64,000 nucleotides of DNA from Orobanche coerulescens (Eukaryota; Streptophyta; Magnoliopsida; Lamiales; Orobanchaceae): contig CM065803.1 of NCBI GenBank assembly GCA_033398695.1, positions 99,188,001-99,252,000 of the forward strand. The letters run 5' to 3'. The translations under genes were made by a program, and so were the position numbers. Each line of letters starts with the position of its first letter. The stretch's first letter is position 1. Below, piece by piece: positions 33,641-45,858 of this stretch. The notes under the pieces are model-generated. The model saw only the letters and a program-made list of their open reading frames with translations, did no database searches and was not told where the DNA came from.

Positions 33641-34225
33641 ACTCGGCCAGAAGTAACTACCGAGCACTACCGGCCGTAACTCGGCCAGTGCCGGCCTGGG
33701 CCCAGATTGCCTGGCCATGACTCGGCTGCGGCCAACTCCGACGGCCCGAACGACCCCGAAACCCGAACCTGAATACGAACCGAAGGTACGGTTACGAAGT
33801 ATTCGCAAAGACGAATCTAAGAGCTAACAGAACACACGATTCCGACCACCCGAAGGCTCGAAATTCGACAACGGAAGTAATTACCCCAAACTTTGGAAAA
33901 TTATGAAAATGGCCCAAAACGTCCGAAATACACGATACACGTTCGAAACACCAAACCAAAGCTCACAACATGAATAATAACATTAAATGAACTTACGAGA
34001 AACTCGAAACAACAGTTTCGGACGAGATTCGCAAGAATCGAACTCAAGTGCGGAAAAGTCGCTAAAAAGCTCGAAACTCAACAAAACGATACCGAAACGA
34101 ACTCGGATGACAAAAAGTGCAGAATTAATCATTCTCGGAATGACGAAAGGGTCATGAGCGAGTTGTCAAAATGGACTTCCGCCGAAAAAATAAAATTACC
34201 GAAATTCGAAATTGCGGATATTACA

Positions 34226-36449
34226 GAGGCATCCTAACTGAGGCAGGTGCAGGTGTGATTCCTTTCTATTGAGCATAACATCCATTTTGCTACTCATCTC
34301 CTTCAGATATCGCTCTACCTTGTTGGCCAGGATTCCTTCAACAATCTCTTCTCTCATCTTTCCGGTAGCCTTAGCCAAGTTTTGAGGTAGCTGACTTGCT
34401 GGAGTTTGTTCGGTTTGGTTTATAGAGGCAGCTAGGTCTACAACAGGGGGGACTTAGTTGATTCACCTCCTTGTCGATAGGCTCATCAGATGACTGTTCC
34501 CCATGAAACTCATCTGATTCTCTTTTCACCCTCCTGCTCCTCTTGATTTTCAGCATTTTCTCCTCCATTTTGCGCAGAGTCATCGTGATCCTCATCATGA
34601 TTAGGAGTGTGCTCATTCCCTTCCTCGTCCTCTTCTACCTATTCCTTTTCATTTTTTCTTCTTCTTTTTCGATTTCTTCTTTCTCCTCTTCACTTTCTTC
34701 TTTATCCTTTTCACCTTCTTTTTATTTTTCAACTCCTTTCTTTTTCAACTCCTTCACTTTCAACTCATTCTTCCTCCTCGGTAATAAGAGTTTTACCCTG
34801 GGGCACATCTCCATGGTTCATAAGATGTAGTGGTCCACGTTACTCTTGAAGTGAGTTACGAACCAGTCCTTATTCACTAAAGAGTTTATATTAATTTCAT
34901 TACAAGAATATTGAACGAGTTCAATGGCTATGGGGAAGTCCCATCCAATTTGATCGATAGCATTTCTTAGGTTAGAAAAACTAAAAGACCTAATAGGTCT
35001 CTATTCTTTATAAGGTTTAATAATTGAAGCCTTAAGAATATGATTCTTTACCTTTGAGTTGCTCCACTGATAAAATGAATGGGGTGCTTTCATCCTGGAT
35101 TATTCGTCGTCCTCAATTATTTCTGGCTCTTCAGCTTCCTCAGGAGTGTTGGAAGATCCATAATTTTTTTCAGCGGCTACTGGTTCAGCTCCCTTCCATT
35201 CTTCAGCTAGGTCACCTACTAAAGGGATCAGCTCAATTGTTTGAGCGGCTGGCTCTTCAGCTGGGATGAGCTGGGTTTGAGTTGGGATGGGGACTCTGCT
35301 GGCATCTCAACTATTGGCTCCTCAGCAATGATGTCTTCCAAGGAATCAGTAGGGTAGTCAATTCGTTCTTTGAACTTCTTCACTAGTCTCATTTTTTACT
35401 TCTCACCCGGTTCTAGAGATGGTGTGATGGTGTCAGCATCCTTTTTTTTCAGCAGATTTTCTCTTCTTGATGTGAGTAGGCAATGGTTTATTGTCGTTAT
35501 CCTAATCCTCCGGTGCTGGTGCAGGATCTTGAATAGGTTGTACCTCATCCACGGGTAACTCAACTGAGATAAGCTCAGTTACTAGAACTACATGGTTTCT
35601 AGTTGGTGGGATCTCAAATGGGGGAAACATAGTTGCTGCAGACTCCACCTCTTCTCCTTCTGATTTAGACTCCAACTTGTAGGATGAAGTGTGAAGTTAT
35701 CTTTTCTAGTAATTATTTGGCTCGTGGTTGCTGCTGCACTAGGGCTTTAGATGCAGCAAGGTCCAAATGACCAAGGCGTTCGTTGGTATGGAACTTTTCT
35801 GTTTTGTCCTTGGCCACATTAAGATATTCCAAAAGCCAGTTGATTTGGGTTCCAACTGACTTGGTTTACTTCTGATACTAGTCTCTGGAAGATGTAATTT
35901 GGCCAGTTGATCCTTTTCATCTGGATCATTACTCCCATCACTTTGAACTTTGATGTGGATAATTGGTCTAAGCTTCCAGACATGCACATCATAATTTTGG
36001 TTGCCATGTCCATTAGGAACCTGTACTCTTGTTTAATGTCTGGTTTCTTAGCATTTATTTTCAACTTGCTGGGTTGGCAGGTAGTTTGATCCACTATCAA
36101 ATTTCTTGATGGTTCATCTTCAGAACCTCAACCGCTATTTCGCGGTTCTACATTCTGAAAGCATCATCAACGGTTTGCTTGTGATGAGGATCTTTTAGAG
36201 AAAAATCGAGCTTTGTACACCCAACTCTATGACATATGATTCTTTGAAGAAGCAAACCACAGCTTCCTTGTATATCTCAGTCCGGTTGATGCTAAGATAT
36301 TGGTAAATTCGATTCTTTTTCATATTTAGGATTATGTCCGCCATAAGGAGAGTGTTTTGGGATTCCAGTAAGTCGACAATGATGCTAAAAATGACTTGTT
36401 CCTTCACCGATTTGATGTTGATGTCTTTGAATTATGTTTCAGAATCCAT
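34226..36449 (-). pseudogene. Copia accessory ORF, N-terminal and middle parts
   Basis: It starts near 36449 (MDSET, then a stop). Readable blocks: LLESQNTLLMADIILN, YQYLSINRTEIYKEAVVCFF, INAKKPDIKQEYRFLMDMAT, SGSLDQLSTSKFKVMGVMIQ and KRINWPNYIFQRLVSEVNQ. Long acidic, low-complexity stretches follow, then a coiled-coil-like segment MREEIVEGILANKVERYLKE before the solo LTR. The block order resembles the 'putative plant transposon protein' domain that is abundant in Lamiales. It follows the RNase H end of pol (36930-37444), so it is a 3' accessory gene of the retrotransposon. Stops and frameshifts are many. The function of this protein family is unknown to me. Confidence 0.6.
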
Positions 36450-36929
36450 TATGCAATATGTTTTAAAGAGTATTTAGTATGAAAGATTTTTGCTACAGAG
36501 AAAATTAGGGTTCTTGCTCAGGAAGTTTGGAAACGATAAGTTTTATCTAATGATTTTGATTAAATAATTGATTTGTCTGTAGTCATTTTTCAAATAATTA
36601 ATATTTTAATGGTGGTTTGTCTTTAGAGGTCATCGTGTGCTCGTGTTTTGATGACGTGGGGTAGACGTGGTGATTTTTAAAAATGTGTACATTTATCCAT
36701 ATGTTTTTATAGATAAAATTAAAGAAGATAACATTACTGGGCTTAGGAACTTAGCTGGTCGGTTGTTTGACTTATGATCCAGCTATGTTCTGGTCCTTGT
36801 TGAGTTTCTACATCAGCTAGGATCTTGATCCCTGTTGGGCCTCTGTATTAGCTAAGTTGTTGGTCCTTGTTGGGTTTCTACATCATCTAGGCATTTGATT
36901 CACTGTCGAAGAGTCCAAGATCCCTGCTT
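36450..36929. other. Spacer between pol and accessory ORF of the copia element
   Basis: AT-rich, with no coding signal. It contains repeated 'cagctagg/ggtccttgttg' words near 36770-36890. On the minus strand it would be the non-coding linker downstream of pol. Confidence 0.45.
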
Positions 36930-37444
36930 ACCTCCATGAATCTTTCTTCTCGCAAAGGCTTGATGAATATATCAAGCTATCTGATATTCAATGTTGACTC
37001 TTTCCACACAAACTCTCTTGTGAAGAACATGATCTCTGATAAAGTGATGCTTAACACTAATGAGCTTTGTTCTAGAGTAGCAATTGCACTATTGAGTAAG
37101 CACTGGATTGTTTGTTATAGCAATTGCACTATGTTGTCGTACCATATTGGTACATTATTTGCAAAGATGTTGTAGTCCCTCAGATGTTGTATGATCCACA
37201 AAATATGAGCACAACAGCTGCCTGCAGCTAGGTATTCTAATTTATTAGCAGATATGGAGTTTGGAGTCTGCTTCTTGCTTAACCATAAAATCAGCTTGGT
37301 TCCAAGAAAATGACATGTTCCACTTGTGATTTTCTTTTGATCTTACAACCTGCCAAATCAGCATCAGAATAACCTGGTAATTCAAAGTTGACATCTTTAG
37401 GATACCATAATTCAACATTGACTGTGTATCTTAGATATATAAGT
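36930..37444 (-). pseudogene. Copia RNase H, C-terminal remnant
   Basis: The minus strand reads YPKDVNFELPGYSDADLAGC, KIKRKSQVEHVIFLEPS and, with frameshifts, LAAGSCCAH-like, IKHHFIRDHVLHK-like and a VNIEYQIA-like end. These are the standard last blocks of copia pol (the SDADWAG catalytic aspartates are partly kept). It is cut upstream by the LTR that starts at 37445. Confidence 0.75.
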
Positions 37445-38704
37445 TGTTGGAACAATATTTTTATCACACATATTTTGATGATGTTCATAGAGACAAAATA
37501 ATCATTACAAGATTACACTCTGCAACACATTTCAAATCTGCACACAGTTAACATTCAATATGTTTAAATCAAGAAATTTTCAAGGATAACATACGCCATG
37601 CCTATAGCTTAACGTGAAGGGTTACATAGATAGAGAAACTACACTACAGGGTTACAAAACATTTCAAATCTGCTCACTTGTATTGAAGTGTTAAAATCGT
37701 GCATGGTTACATAGATAGAGAAACTACATGACAGGACAAGCTTAAAGTACGCTAAGGCTCTGCAGTAACATATGCTAAGTTCAAAAATGAACCGTTATAC
37801 AGTTTCTAGAAGGTCAACACATTGAACGGACATCTACAGATTGATGTATGCTACATGGATATGTTAACAGCCGCTAAGTGTTTGAAGTTGAATTCAAAAT
37901 TAAATCGTGGATGACATCTAGAAGGTCAACAATCCAAACGGCTAACTTGGACAACAATAACGTATATAATCATGGAATTTAACATACGCAATGAGACAAG
38001 CCGTAGGCTGCTGGATGCTACTGGACTAATATTGAGGACGTTACAAGGAAAAAATAATGGATGCTAAAGATGTTAACATACGTAACGTGTGTTACATAAC
38101 GTACATTAAGGTAAAGAACTATACCAATGGTAAAATGGCTCCAAAATACTATAAATAGAGGTATTTGGAGGAGTTGAGATATACAAGAATTCTTTGAATA
38201 TATCAAGCGATTATCTGATTCATCCGAGCTTAAAATAGCATATACTTTGAGAGATAATATTACGTATTGTAACTGATATAAGAATAAATTGTTCGAACAA
38301 TCTTCTCTATAAATTCTTGTATCACTCTGAGTGAATATTCTATAAGTCGAGTAACAAAACTCTTTTCATATTGAGAGGTTGTCTTATACCCGGAAAAACA
38401 AGAGTGTTTGGAGTTGTGGTCGTTTTTGAGCCCGAAAATCAAGAAACCGAAGTTCGGCACTATCTTGAAAGTTTTATTATAAACAATTGGCGCTGAACTG
38501 TAAAGTGCATTCATTTTGAGAAAAGTCCTAGTCGATAACGCTAGGTAGGGGACGTAAGATTTTGGACACCCTAACTTCTGGAACAATTTCTTGTGTCATT
38601 TTATTCACTTTTCTTTACTCCTATATTTGTTTCTGCGTGAAAATAGTTCAATACTCTACATCGCACTATTCCACCCCCCTTCTAGTGTCCGTATTAACCA
38701 AACA
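37445..38704 (+). repeat. Copia 5' LTR (1260 bp)
   Basis: Begins TGTTGGAACAATATTTTTATC and ends TATTAACCAAACA. A primer-site-like AGTATCGGGGC follows at about 38708, then a gag fragment. A TATAAATA box lies at 38150-38157. Variants of the CpG palindrome (aagtacgcta, catacgtaacgtgtgttac, taacgtacatta) are crowded at 37745-38110, just upstream of the TATA box. Confidence 0.72.
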
Positions 38705-38749
38705 ACTAGTATCGGGGCGGTCTCTTTTTTATTGGTCTAACACCCGCTA

Positions 38750-39180
38750 GAGAAAAGATTCAGAAATGGTCTTCATTTCTACTTCTGAAGAAATTCTCTA
38801 AATCGTCATCCCTTCTTTGACGGTTTAAACTATATAACTTGGAAAAAGAAAATATCTATTTTCATTCAGGCTCATGATATCAATATCTAGAGGGTCATTG
38901 CTCTTAGACCAAAAATTCAAAAAAAATTGATAGCTCTCTTAAGACCTTTAAAGAATACGATGAGATCGACTAGAAAATGATCATGGTAATTATAAAGCTA
39001 CTCAACTGCTTTACTATGCTCTTAATCCAGAAGATCACAACAGAATTTCATCTTGTGAGACTGCCAAAGAAATTTGGAAAAATGTTGAAAATCAATCACG
39101 AAAGTACGAGCCAAGTGAAAGAGATTGAAATAAATATGCTCCTTCATACCATTCCATTGATGTTGCATAGATGCTGAACT
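38750..39180 (+). pseudogene. Copia Gag, N-terminal fragment
   Basis: Readable blocks HPFFDGLNYITWKKKISIFI, QAHDINI, ATQLLYYALNPEDHNR, ISSCETAKEIWK and HESTSQVKEIEINMLLH are homologous to the Gag at 24516-26049, but only the first third is present and it is frameshifted. It breaks off near 39180; the 200 bp up to 39375 are unassigned. Confidence 0.78.
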
Positions 39181-39375
39181 AACTCTAGTTAGCAAATTAA
39201 CTAAGGAGTGATAGCAAGTCATGTACATTGAGCCAAGTACAGTAATGCGCTTGATCGGTAGATAATACTGCATAGTTCCATGTGCCAATTGCATAATTAT
39301 ATTATCTTTATTTTAGCACAACTTAATGATTTTCTACCTATTTAATTATGATAACTCAATAGTGGAATTTATTCA

Positions 39376-40247
39376 TGAACGACATAAACGGAATTGATTA
39401 CATGGATCTGGAGAGCTCGAGTATAAAGCCCAGCAAGGCCCATAAATCAAGGCCATACAAAGCCCAGGAATAAACTTATTAGCTCGGCATAGAGCACGAC
39501 GTCGAGGCCGAACTGAAAACCAGGACCATACTCGGTGTGCCTCAGCTCAGCCTCAAGCCAAGACTTGGTTCAGGCAACCAAATTGTTGTGCCGACTCGGC
39601 TCAGTGACAAAATAAGCTGGGATGAGTAAACTTCTCAACCATGCATAATGACATCTAGGCCGACCTGAAGGACAAATATCCAAACTCGGCTTGCCTGTTC
39701 TGATTCAGGTCTAGATTGTATCAGGCGACCATCTTATCATGCCAACTCTGCCTAGGGACAGAACGAGCCGAGATCCCTCAGTCTCCCTCCCTTGCCAGTA
39801 TATGAAGGTCCTATCCTTCAAGCACGCGGAATCTTGCGAAATCCCATATAGAGACAAATAAAGATATCCTTACCTTACAAGGACTCTTTTTCCATAAGGA
39901 AATCACATACACGATCCTTATCAGGATTCTACTTCCCACGTATACATAAAGTCCAATATCAACACAGACTCGGTGACTTTCTCCGCAAATTAGGGTTGCA
40001 ACATCCATGCTTATAAATAGGTGTCCTCCACCTATGCTGGTATGGACAGAATTCTTTGACTCTCAATACAGTCAATTTATTTCCACCACATTCAATATAC
40101 TTACTCTCACGCAGGAGGGCCTTCGTTGGTGAAGCCCCGGCTCAGTTTACGTGTTTTCTCGTGTGTAGGTCCGATCAGGAAGTTCACTCGCCGTAATTAT
40201 CCAAACCGCTTGGATAAAGACTGATCCGATACGTTTTGGCAGCATCA
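39376..40247 (+). repeat. Left LTR of Tat-like element (872 bp)
   Basis: Contains a TATAAATA box at 40012-40019. Very similar to 45859-46725 apart from small indels and substitutions. It carries no copies of the CpG palindrome. Confidence 0.92.
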
Positions 40248-40302
40248 GTTTGGTTCCGTTGCCGAGAAACGTCAAAGAACTTCTTTCAGATAACCACGCA
40301 TC

Positions 40303-40790
40303 ATGGCCGAGGCTCCCCGAGACGGGTAAGAGACTAGCGTTACCCCAGGAGACCAGAACCCGCCTCCACATACGAATCGACAAGGCACGGCTGCTGCTGC
40401 ACAGAACATGGTTGATATTGCCAATAAAGATGGGGAATTCCCTCTGCCAACTCATCCGAGTGCAGGCATGACTTTGCGCAATCGGGGATTCCCTTCACCA
40501 GCAACCACAAATATTCCGTCGAAGACGAACGGAAATCACCAACTGTTCTCTGAAGCATTAAATTGACGACTCAAAACTGGGAATCTGTGAAGAAGAAAGC
40601 CATCCGCATATTAAAGCACAAATTCATAGAGAATCTGGAGATAGTGGTGAAATTGGAACGCCAAGTAGTCAAAACTTCTGTATTCAAGCAAACCCACAAG
40701 CTGCAGGCCGAACAAGCTGGCTAGATTGGACAAGCCAACCCCCATGATCCTGCATAAAAATATCAGGTGTACTCCTTCCATATTCACCCT
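40303..40790 (+). pseudogene. Gag remnant of Tat-like element
   Basis: From the ATG at 40303 (MAEAPRDG) the frame reads QNPPPHTNRQGTAAAAQNMV and FPLPTHPSAGMTLRNRGFPS, with stops at about 40328 and 40563. Further on, KKKAIRILKHKF and KLERQVVKT appear. No capsid or zinc-knuckle region is present. It fits the N-terminus of a Tat Gag after internal deletion. Confidence 0.5.
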
Positions 40791-42577
40791 GCCAATATTC
40801 CTATTTTACGTGGCATGATCTTATTTATGGATTATAAGGACATAAAATGAAAAATGAATTAAATGATATGCTAAATATGTATATCTATATTGAATGCCGC
40901 ATCTGTTACACGGAGAAAAAGATATTCATGCATTGTCAAACCTTCTGGAAAGCTAGATGAATTGATGTTTCTACACTATCTTCAATTACCTAAAATCCGA
41001 CACCACTCACCGTGGTTAAATCTCGTTCTTTTTTCCGAGGAGCAATTGCGTTGCGAGCATGGGCAAACAATCTGCGGGATATGACTTGCTTGCCAAACAA
41101 ATAATAGCTCTCACACTTGAGCCAGCAAGCATCCACGGCATGCACTGAAAGCCACGGCGTGCACAAAAACATTTCACTGTTGGCAATTCTTAACAGACAC
41201 AAACTATGCCTCGAACAAAATCAGCCTGTCGAGTCAACTCAACTCAATTGACAGTCTGTCCGTATGATAATATAAAGATATGTGGGAAGCTCAAATTGAA
41301 GGTCAACATCAAAGAGCGAACACTCGCAGGTCAAGCAAGAAAGCATAAAATCAAGTGAAAACTCTTGGGCCAGGCAAACTTGAAGATTTCCATAGGCGCT
41401 TATCGAGCAGGCGACTTGCACACAAGGGACTGTCAGATCCAGGTGACGAAGACATAAAAGATGATGACAAAGTCAAAAGTGGATAGCTAATGTCGAGGGC
41501 CATGGACATAGGGGCCATTCAGGGACTTCAAAATTAATTAAAGACCACTCGGCTAAAGTTTACAGGATCTATCCAGCTCAGAAACGAAGAAAAGCAAACA
41601 AAACATCCTCAAATGGGTTTGAGTCAGCATCACCCTAGGATATTTACATCCAAAAAGAGTCGAGTGTCTCCCATATGGTGATTATATTCCAAAAAGGGTC
41701 GAATGTCTCCCCTATGGTACTTTAACTTGAAGAAGCGTCAATAGAATTCGATCTATAAACCAGAGGCAAGGAAGGCCTCATGAAGAATCCAACACGACAA
41801 CAAAAGACAAGTATTGCATCAACACGTTCTATGATAAAGCCTAGCAGTCCGATTAGCATTACATGACGATGCTTAGTCCCCAACAAGTCTATACCGCCAT
41901 CTAACTCCTCGACACCAAGCACTGACGTGCTCGACTTACACAGCCTAGTGAACCATACTAGCAACCAGGCCCGAACATCCTTTGCATGAACTTTGCATAT
42001 TGATACTCGGCCTAATCCGGGAAGTCTGGAGCAAACACGCCTCTCTTCCCATGCATTTGGGTCAAAAGAAACTCAAATAAGAGCCTCGAACATCGTTTGC
42101 ATGAACTGTATAACTGATATTTGATTTATCCGGGAGGTCTGGAGCAATACGCCTCTCCTCCCAAGTATTTGGTCTAAGATGAAACTCGCCAGATGAAGGC
42201 CTAGTTCCTGTAACTAGCCTGGCTAAAGCATCTACCAGCCTTTTAATCCAACCCTTGTTATGACAACGGGCTTAAGCTAACAAAGTGAAGTTATGATTAA
42301 GACATCTAACTCTTTACCACTTGAGTTTAGTTTGACAACGGGTTCAGCACTCAGCTTGCACTAGCTAAGGACTCAAATAGAAGAAACCGAGTTCATCAAC
42401 TCGTCACGGCCTCTAACGGGTGTGCAAACCCTGGCCTACCAACACTTAGATCGTATTGGCTAAGTAAACAACCAAGCAACTCGGATCGCTCCAAGCCGAA
42501 CTTCAACAAAACCGACATGGCCTAAAACGGGTAAACACTCCTGGCCCACGACACAGCACAACACTAAGTATAAAACA

Positions 42578-43290
42578 AAATGAGTATATGACACTCAAAC
42601 ATGCCGAGTTAAGATTAAGACATCTAAATCGGACAATCTGAGCCTAGTTCTGACAACTAGACCGCTCAATCTAAAAATGAGTACATAACACTCAACATGC
42701 CGAGTTATGATTAAGACATCTAACTCGGACAATCTGAGCCTAGTCCTGACAACTAGACTGCTCAAATCTAAAAGCGAGTACATAACACTCAACACGCCGA
42801 GTTAAGATTAAGACATCTAACTCAAGACGATCTGAGCCTAGTTCTGACAACTAGTCTTCTCCAAATGAGTACATGACACTCAAACATACCGAGTTAAGAT
42901 TATGACATCTAACTCAGACGATCTGAGCCTACTTCTAACAACTAGTCTGCTCAAAATGAGTATGCGACACTCAAACACGCCGATTTAAGATTAAGACATC
43001 TAACTCGGACAATCAAAGCCTAGTTACAAACAACTAGTTTGAAAAAAGAGTACATGACACTCAAATACGCCGAGTTAAGAGACATCTAACTCAGATAATC
43101 TGAGCCTAGTTCTGACAACTAGATTGCTCAAATCTAAAAATGAGTACATGACACTCAAACACGACGAGTTAAGATTAAGACATCTAACTCAAGGCAATCT
43201 GAGCAGAGTTCTGACAACTAGACTGCTCAAATTTAATAACACTCAACATGCTGAGTTAAGACATCTAACTCTAACAAGTCGAATCCAGTT
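42578..43290. repeat. ~95-bp tandem array, about 7.5 units, in the Tat-like element
   Basis: Each unit contains 'gagtacatgacactcaa', 'cgccgagttaagattaag', 'acatctaactcgg', 'atctgagcctagttctgac' and 'aactag'. Units differ by several substitutions and small indels. Units begin near 42580, 42677, 42775, 42866, 42957, 43046 and 43141, with a partial one near 43236. The array lies between the gag remnant and the antisense ORF. Confidence 0.88.
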
Positions 43291-43926
43291 CTAGACAATT
43301 GGACCAAGTTTGATTGACGACACGCCGATCACGGATAGACGATCCCCGGGCTATCTACATGGATCGTACTGGCTAAAGTGCATAAACAAACCAAGATATA
43401 CATCTCGGCTTCACTTCGGCATAAGGTGGGACCTCCCCTTGAAATACATTCAGAAAGGCCGACATCAACTGCCCGGCATGACTATTAACCAGTTCACAAT
43501 TGGTTAATTGCGAACAAGTACATTCTCGGTTGGTGAGATAAGAAACTTATGCCCAGATCGCATAAACAGATGTACAGAAACATATACGGCAAGAACACCC
43601 ACACCGGGATGAAAATCTGGCCAAAAATAGAATGTATGATAACATGAAGGCCGACAAACGATCAGGTTCAGGTATCATAAATGTTCAGATAAAGAGTATA
43701 TTGTTCCAGCCAAATTGGCTTTACGACTCTTATACAAGACAAAACAAAAATTTGCCTATCCTAGCCCGGCGCCATCCTCCTCCTCGGACAGTGCTATCAA
43801 GTTGTCAAAATTGTTCTCTTGAGGAGTTGGGGGATATCATGTCGGCTTCCCCTCCTGAGAATCCCTAGCCCTTATGTTTTTTAGAGCATTCTCAGAATAA
43901 GCAATTACGGAGTGAGCAGCCCCAGC

Positions 43927-45480
43927 TTAGGCACTATAAGGATCTTGGACGAAGAGCCGAGCGAGCTTCTCCAGAGGCACCTCGACTTCTAGGTCAATGT
44001 AGAGAAGCCGAGATAAATTGTACCAAGCATCGCTGTAGACGGAGCCCGCTTCATCAGCCAAGTCATCCCAATACTGCTTACTCTTCCGGTATCGCTCGAC
44101 GGCGGCCTCCTCTTTGCCAGGCAAGCTCTCCTCAAGAAAAGCCAGCCTTTCATCTGTGGCATTCTTCTCCAACACCAAGAGCTCGGCCCTCTTCCTATAT
44201 GCCTCGGCCTCGGCCTCAGCAATCTCCCTAGCGGACTTAGATTGCAGCAAAGCCTCTAATTTCTCCAAGTCCTCAAGCGCGGACTTCCTGGCCGCCTCGG
44301 TCTGTTCGACCTTCAGCTCGGCCTCGTTCAGCACGGCATCACGAGAAGCCTTCTCACCCTCCGGGGCTTCAACCTTATCAGTGAGCTTAGCAGTGGATCC
44401 CTGAGCTGACTTAGCCGCCGCCTCATTCTTGTGCGCCAGATCCACGACTTGCCTGAACACAGCATACTCATGCTGGCCTATGGAGGCGAGCTACAAAAAG
44501 AAAACAAACTTATCTCAAACAGGTTGCAGAAAGAAAATTTAAAGGATGAAAGACCAAGACGGGATAACAATACCTCACTAAGAATTAAACCCTTCTGGTT
44601 GAAGAGCTGAAGCAAGCTCGGCTTGTCAGCAACAAGCCGCGCAATGTAAGAAGTATTCATGGCGCACTTAATGACCGGTCCCCCAAGCTTCAGGGCAGCC
44701 CTGGAGCGAACGGTCGAATCAAACCCAGACATGATGGGCGCAGCAACGAAAGAGTCGACCAGATTTTTAATCTCGGCGTCAGAAAGAGCGAAAGCCGAGG
44801 AGGAACCAGGAGGTGAGGGAATGGTTCTCTTCTGAGAAGGCTCTTCTCGAGCGTGGCCTCCATCTTCCCTCGGCCTTTTCTATCTCTGACGACTCTCTGC
44901 CTCGGACTCCGGCCCATGATCTCGGCCCGATCCTTGAGAGTGCCCCCGGCCCTGACTCCGAGAACGAGTCTGAGTAGGGCTAACCTCCTCGGTGGGCGCC
45001 CTCTCAACTTTCGCTTCAGGTTAAGATGAAGCTCCGGCTTGGATAATGGGCAGCTCCTTGGGAAGCAACGACTCCCCCTTATCTTGCAGCTCTTTTTGCC
45101 AAGCCTCCATATCAGCATGCATCTTCTCAACTCCCCTCAACCGGGACAACCTCTTCTTCTTACGAGCTGCCATGACCATGTCAATCTGCTCCTCATCAAC
45201 CTTATGGATGTCCTCCATTGAGATATCTGCACAAAAATAAATGTTAGCCCAGGATGATATGGGAGGAAAAAAGAAAGTGAGCAAGTATGAAGAAAATTAC
45301 ATCCTATGATGTCCACGTCTTTTAAGCACTTGTCCCTCTCATTAGGCTGGCCTAAGCATGGTACCGAAAATCCATATCCAACTCGGCCCAATTAAGAATG
45401 GTAACGGAGGAGAACTGCTCGAGCTTCGCAAACAAATCGGCACTCCAGTCCGGCTCATGAAATGCGCGAAAGCCGATGTA
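43927..45480 (-). pseudogene. Antisense accessory ORF of Tat-like element, coiled-coil C-terminus
   Basis: The clearest frame (43927-44460, 177 residues) is a heptad-rich, charged coiled coil: NEAAAKSAQGSTAKLTDK, EKLEALLQSKSAREIAE, YRKRAELLVLEKNATDE, ending LARLFVQDPYSA. Upstream on the minus strand lie likely exons: 44732-44480 (GGPVIKCAMNTSYIARLV), a Ser/Pro-rich stretch near 45000, SMEDIHKVDEEQIDMVMAAR (45230-45160) and AFHEPDWSADLFAKLEQFSS (near 45450). The last is typical of 'putative gypsy type transposon' proteins (Transposase_28-like). Intron borders and some stops make the gene model uncertain. It is antisense to the element's own LTRs, as in RIRE2 and Grande. Confidence 0.6.
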
Positions 45481-45858
45481 ATGAATTAACGGGTGCCGTA
45501 AACTCCCAACCATGCCGACTCTCGACCTTGATCACATGCCTGTCCCAACCCGGCCTGGACCTGAAATTCGTAAGTCTGGGGCCTAGACCCACAAAATCAT
45601 AATTACACCACATTAATGACGCGGTTCCCCAAGGAAGAATGTTCCTTCATCTCGCCACTTACGCACCGTCCAACTTTATGACAGTATACGAAGCGATTGG
45701 TATGACAGGACCCTTAAAATTCAGTGGGACATCCAAGCAGGTCAAGACCGACATAACACCAAGAAAAGCCGGCTTCAAAGAAGCAACCAAAACCCTGAAT
45801 GATGTATGATGGTTTTGAGTTCCTACTCGGCCTGCCGAGATAGAAACTCGGGGGCCAC

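Larger units (their letters stand above)
31380..34225 (-). mobile_element. Ty3/gypsy solo LTR inside the copia accessory ORF
   Basis: On the minus strand it begins TGTAATATCCGCAATTTCG at 34225 and ends GGGTGTTACA at 31380. It is the same family as the LTR at 60901-63096, which starts TGTAATATCCGCAATTTGG and shares 'ggcggaagtccat'. Target duplication GAGGT (31375-31379) against GAGGC (34226-34230), one mismatch. No internal domain is left. The 2846-bp length includes a tandem array (32141-32518). Confidence 0.85.

Noticed and set aside
33276..33808. Overlapping minus-strand frames up to 167 codons (Arg/Gly/Pro/His rich)
   Set aside because: They come from the GC-rich palindrome cluster in the solo LTR and have matching open frames on the other strand.
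34543..34849. Ser/Phe-rich plus-strand frames
   Set aside because: They are the antisense of the acidic, Glu/Lys-rich part of the minus-strand accessory ORF.
37445..38742. Solo LTR with its right end at the 'ggtctaaca' near 38740
   Set aside because: No target duplication matches. A primer-site-like sequence begins just after 38704 and gag follows, so it is a 5' LTR ending at 38704.
42578..43290. CRISPR-like array
   Set aside because: The 95-bp units are contiguous tandem repeats without unique spacers, and they lie inside a plant retrotransposon.
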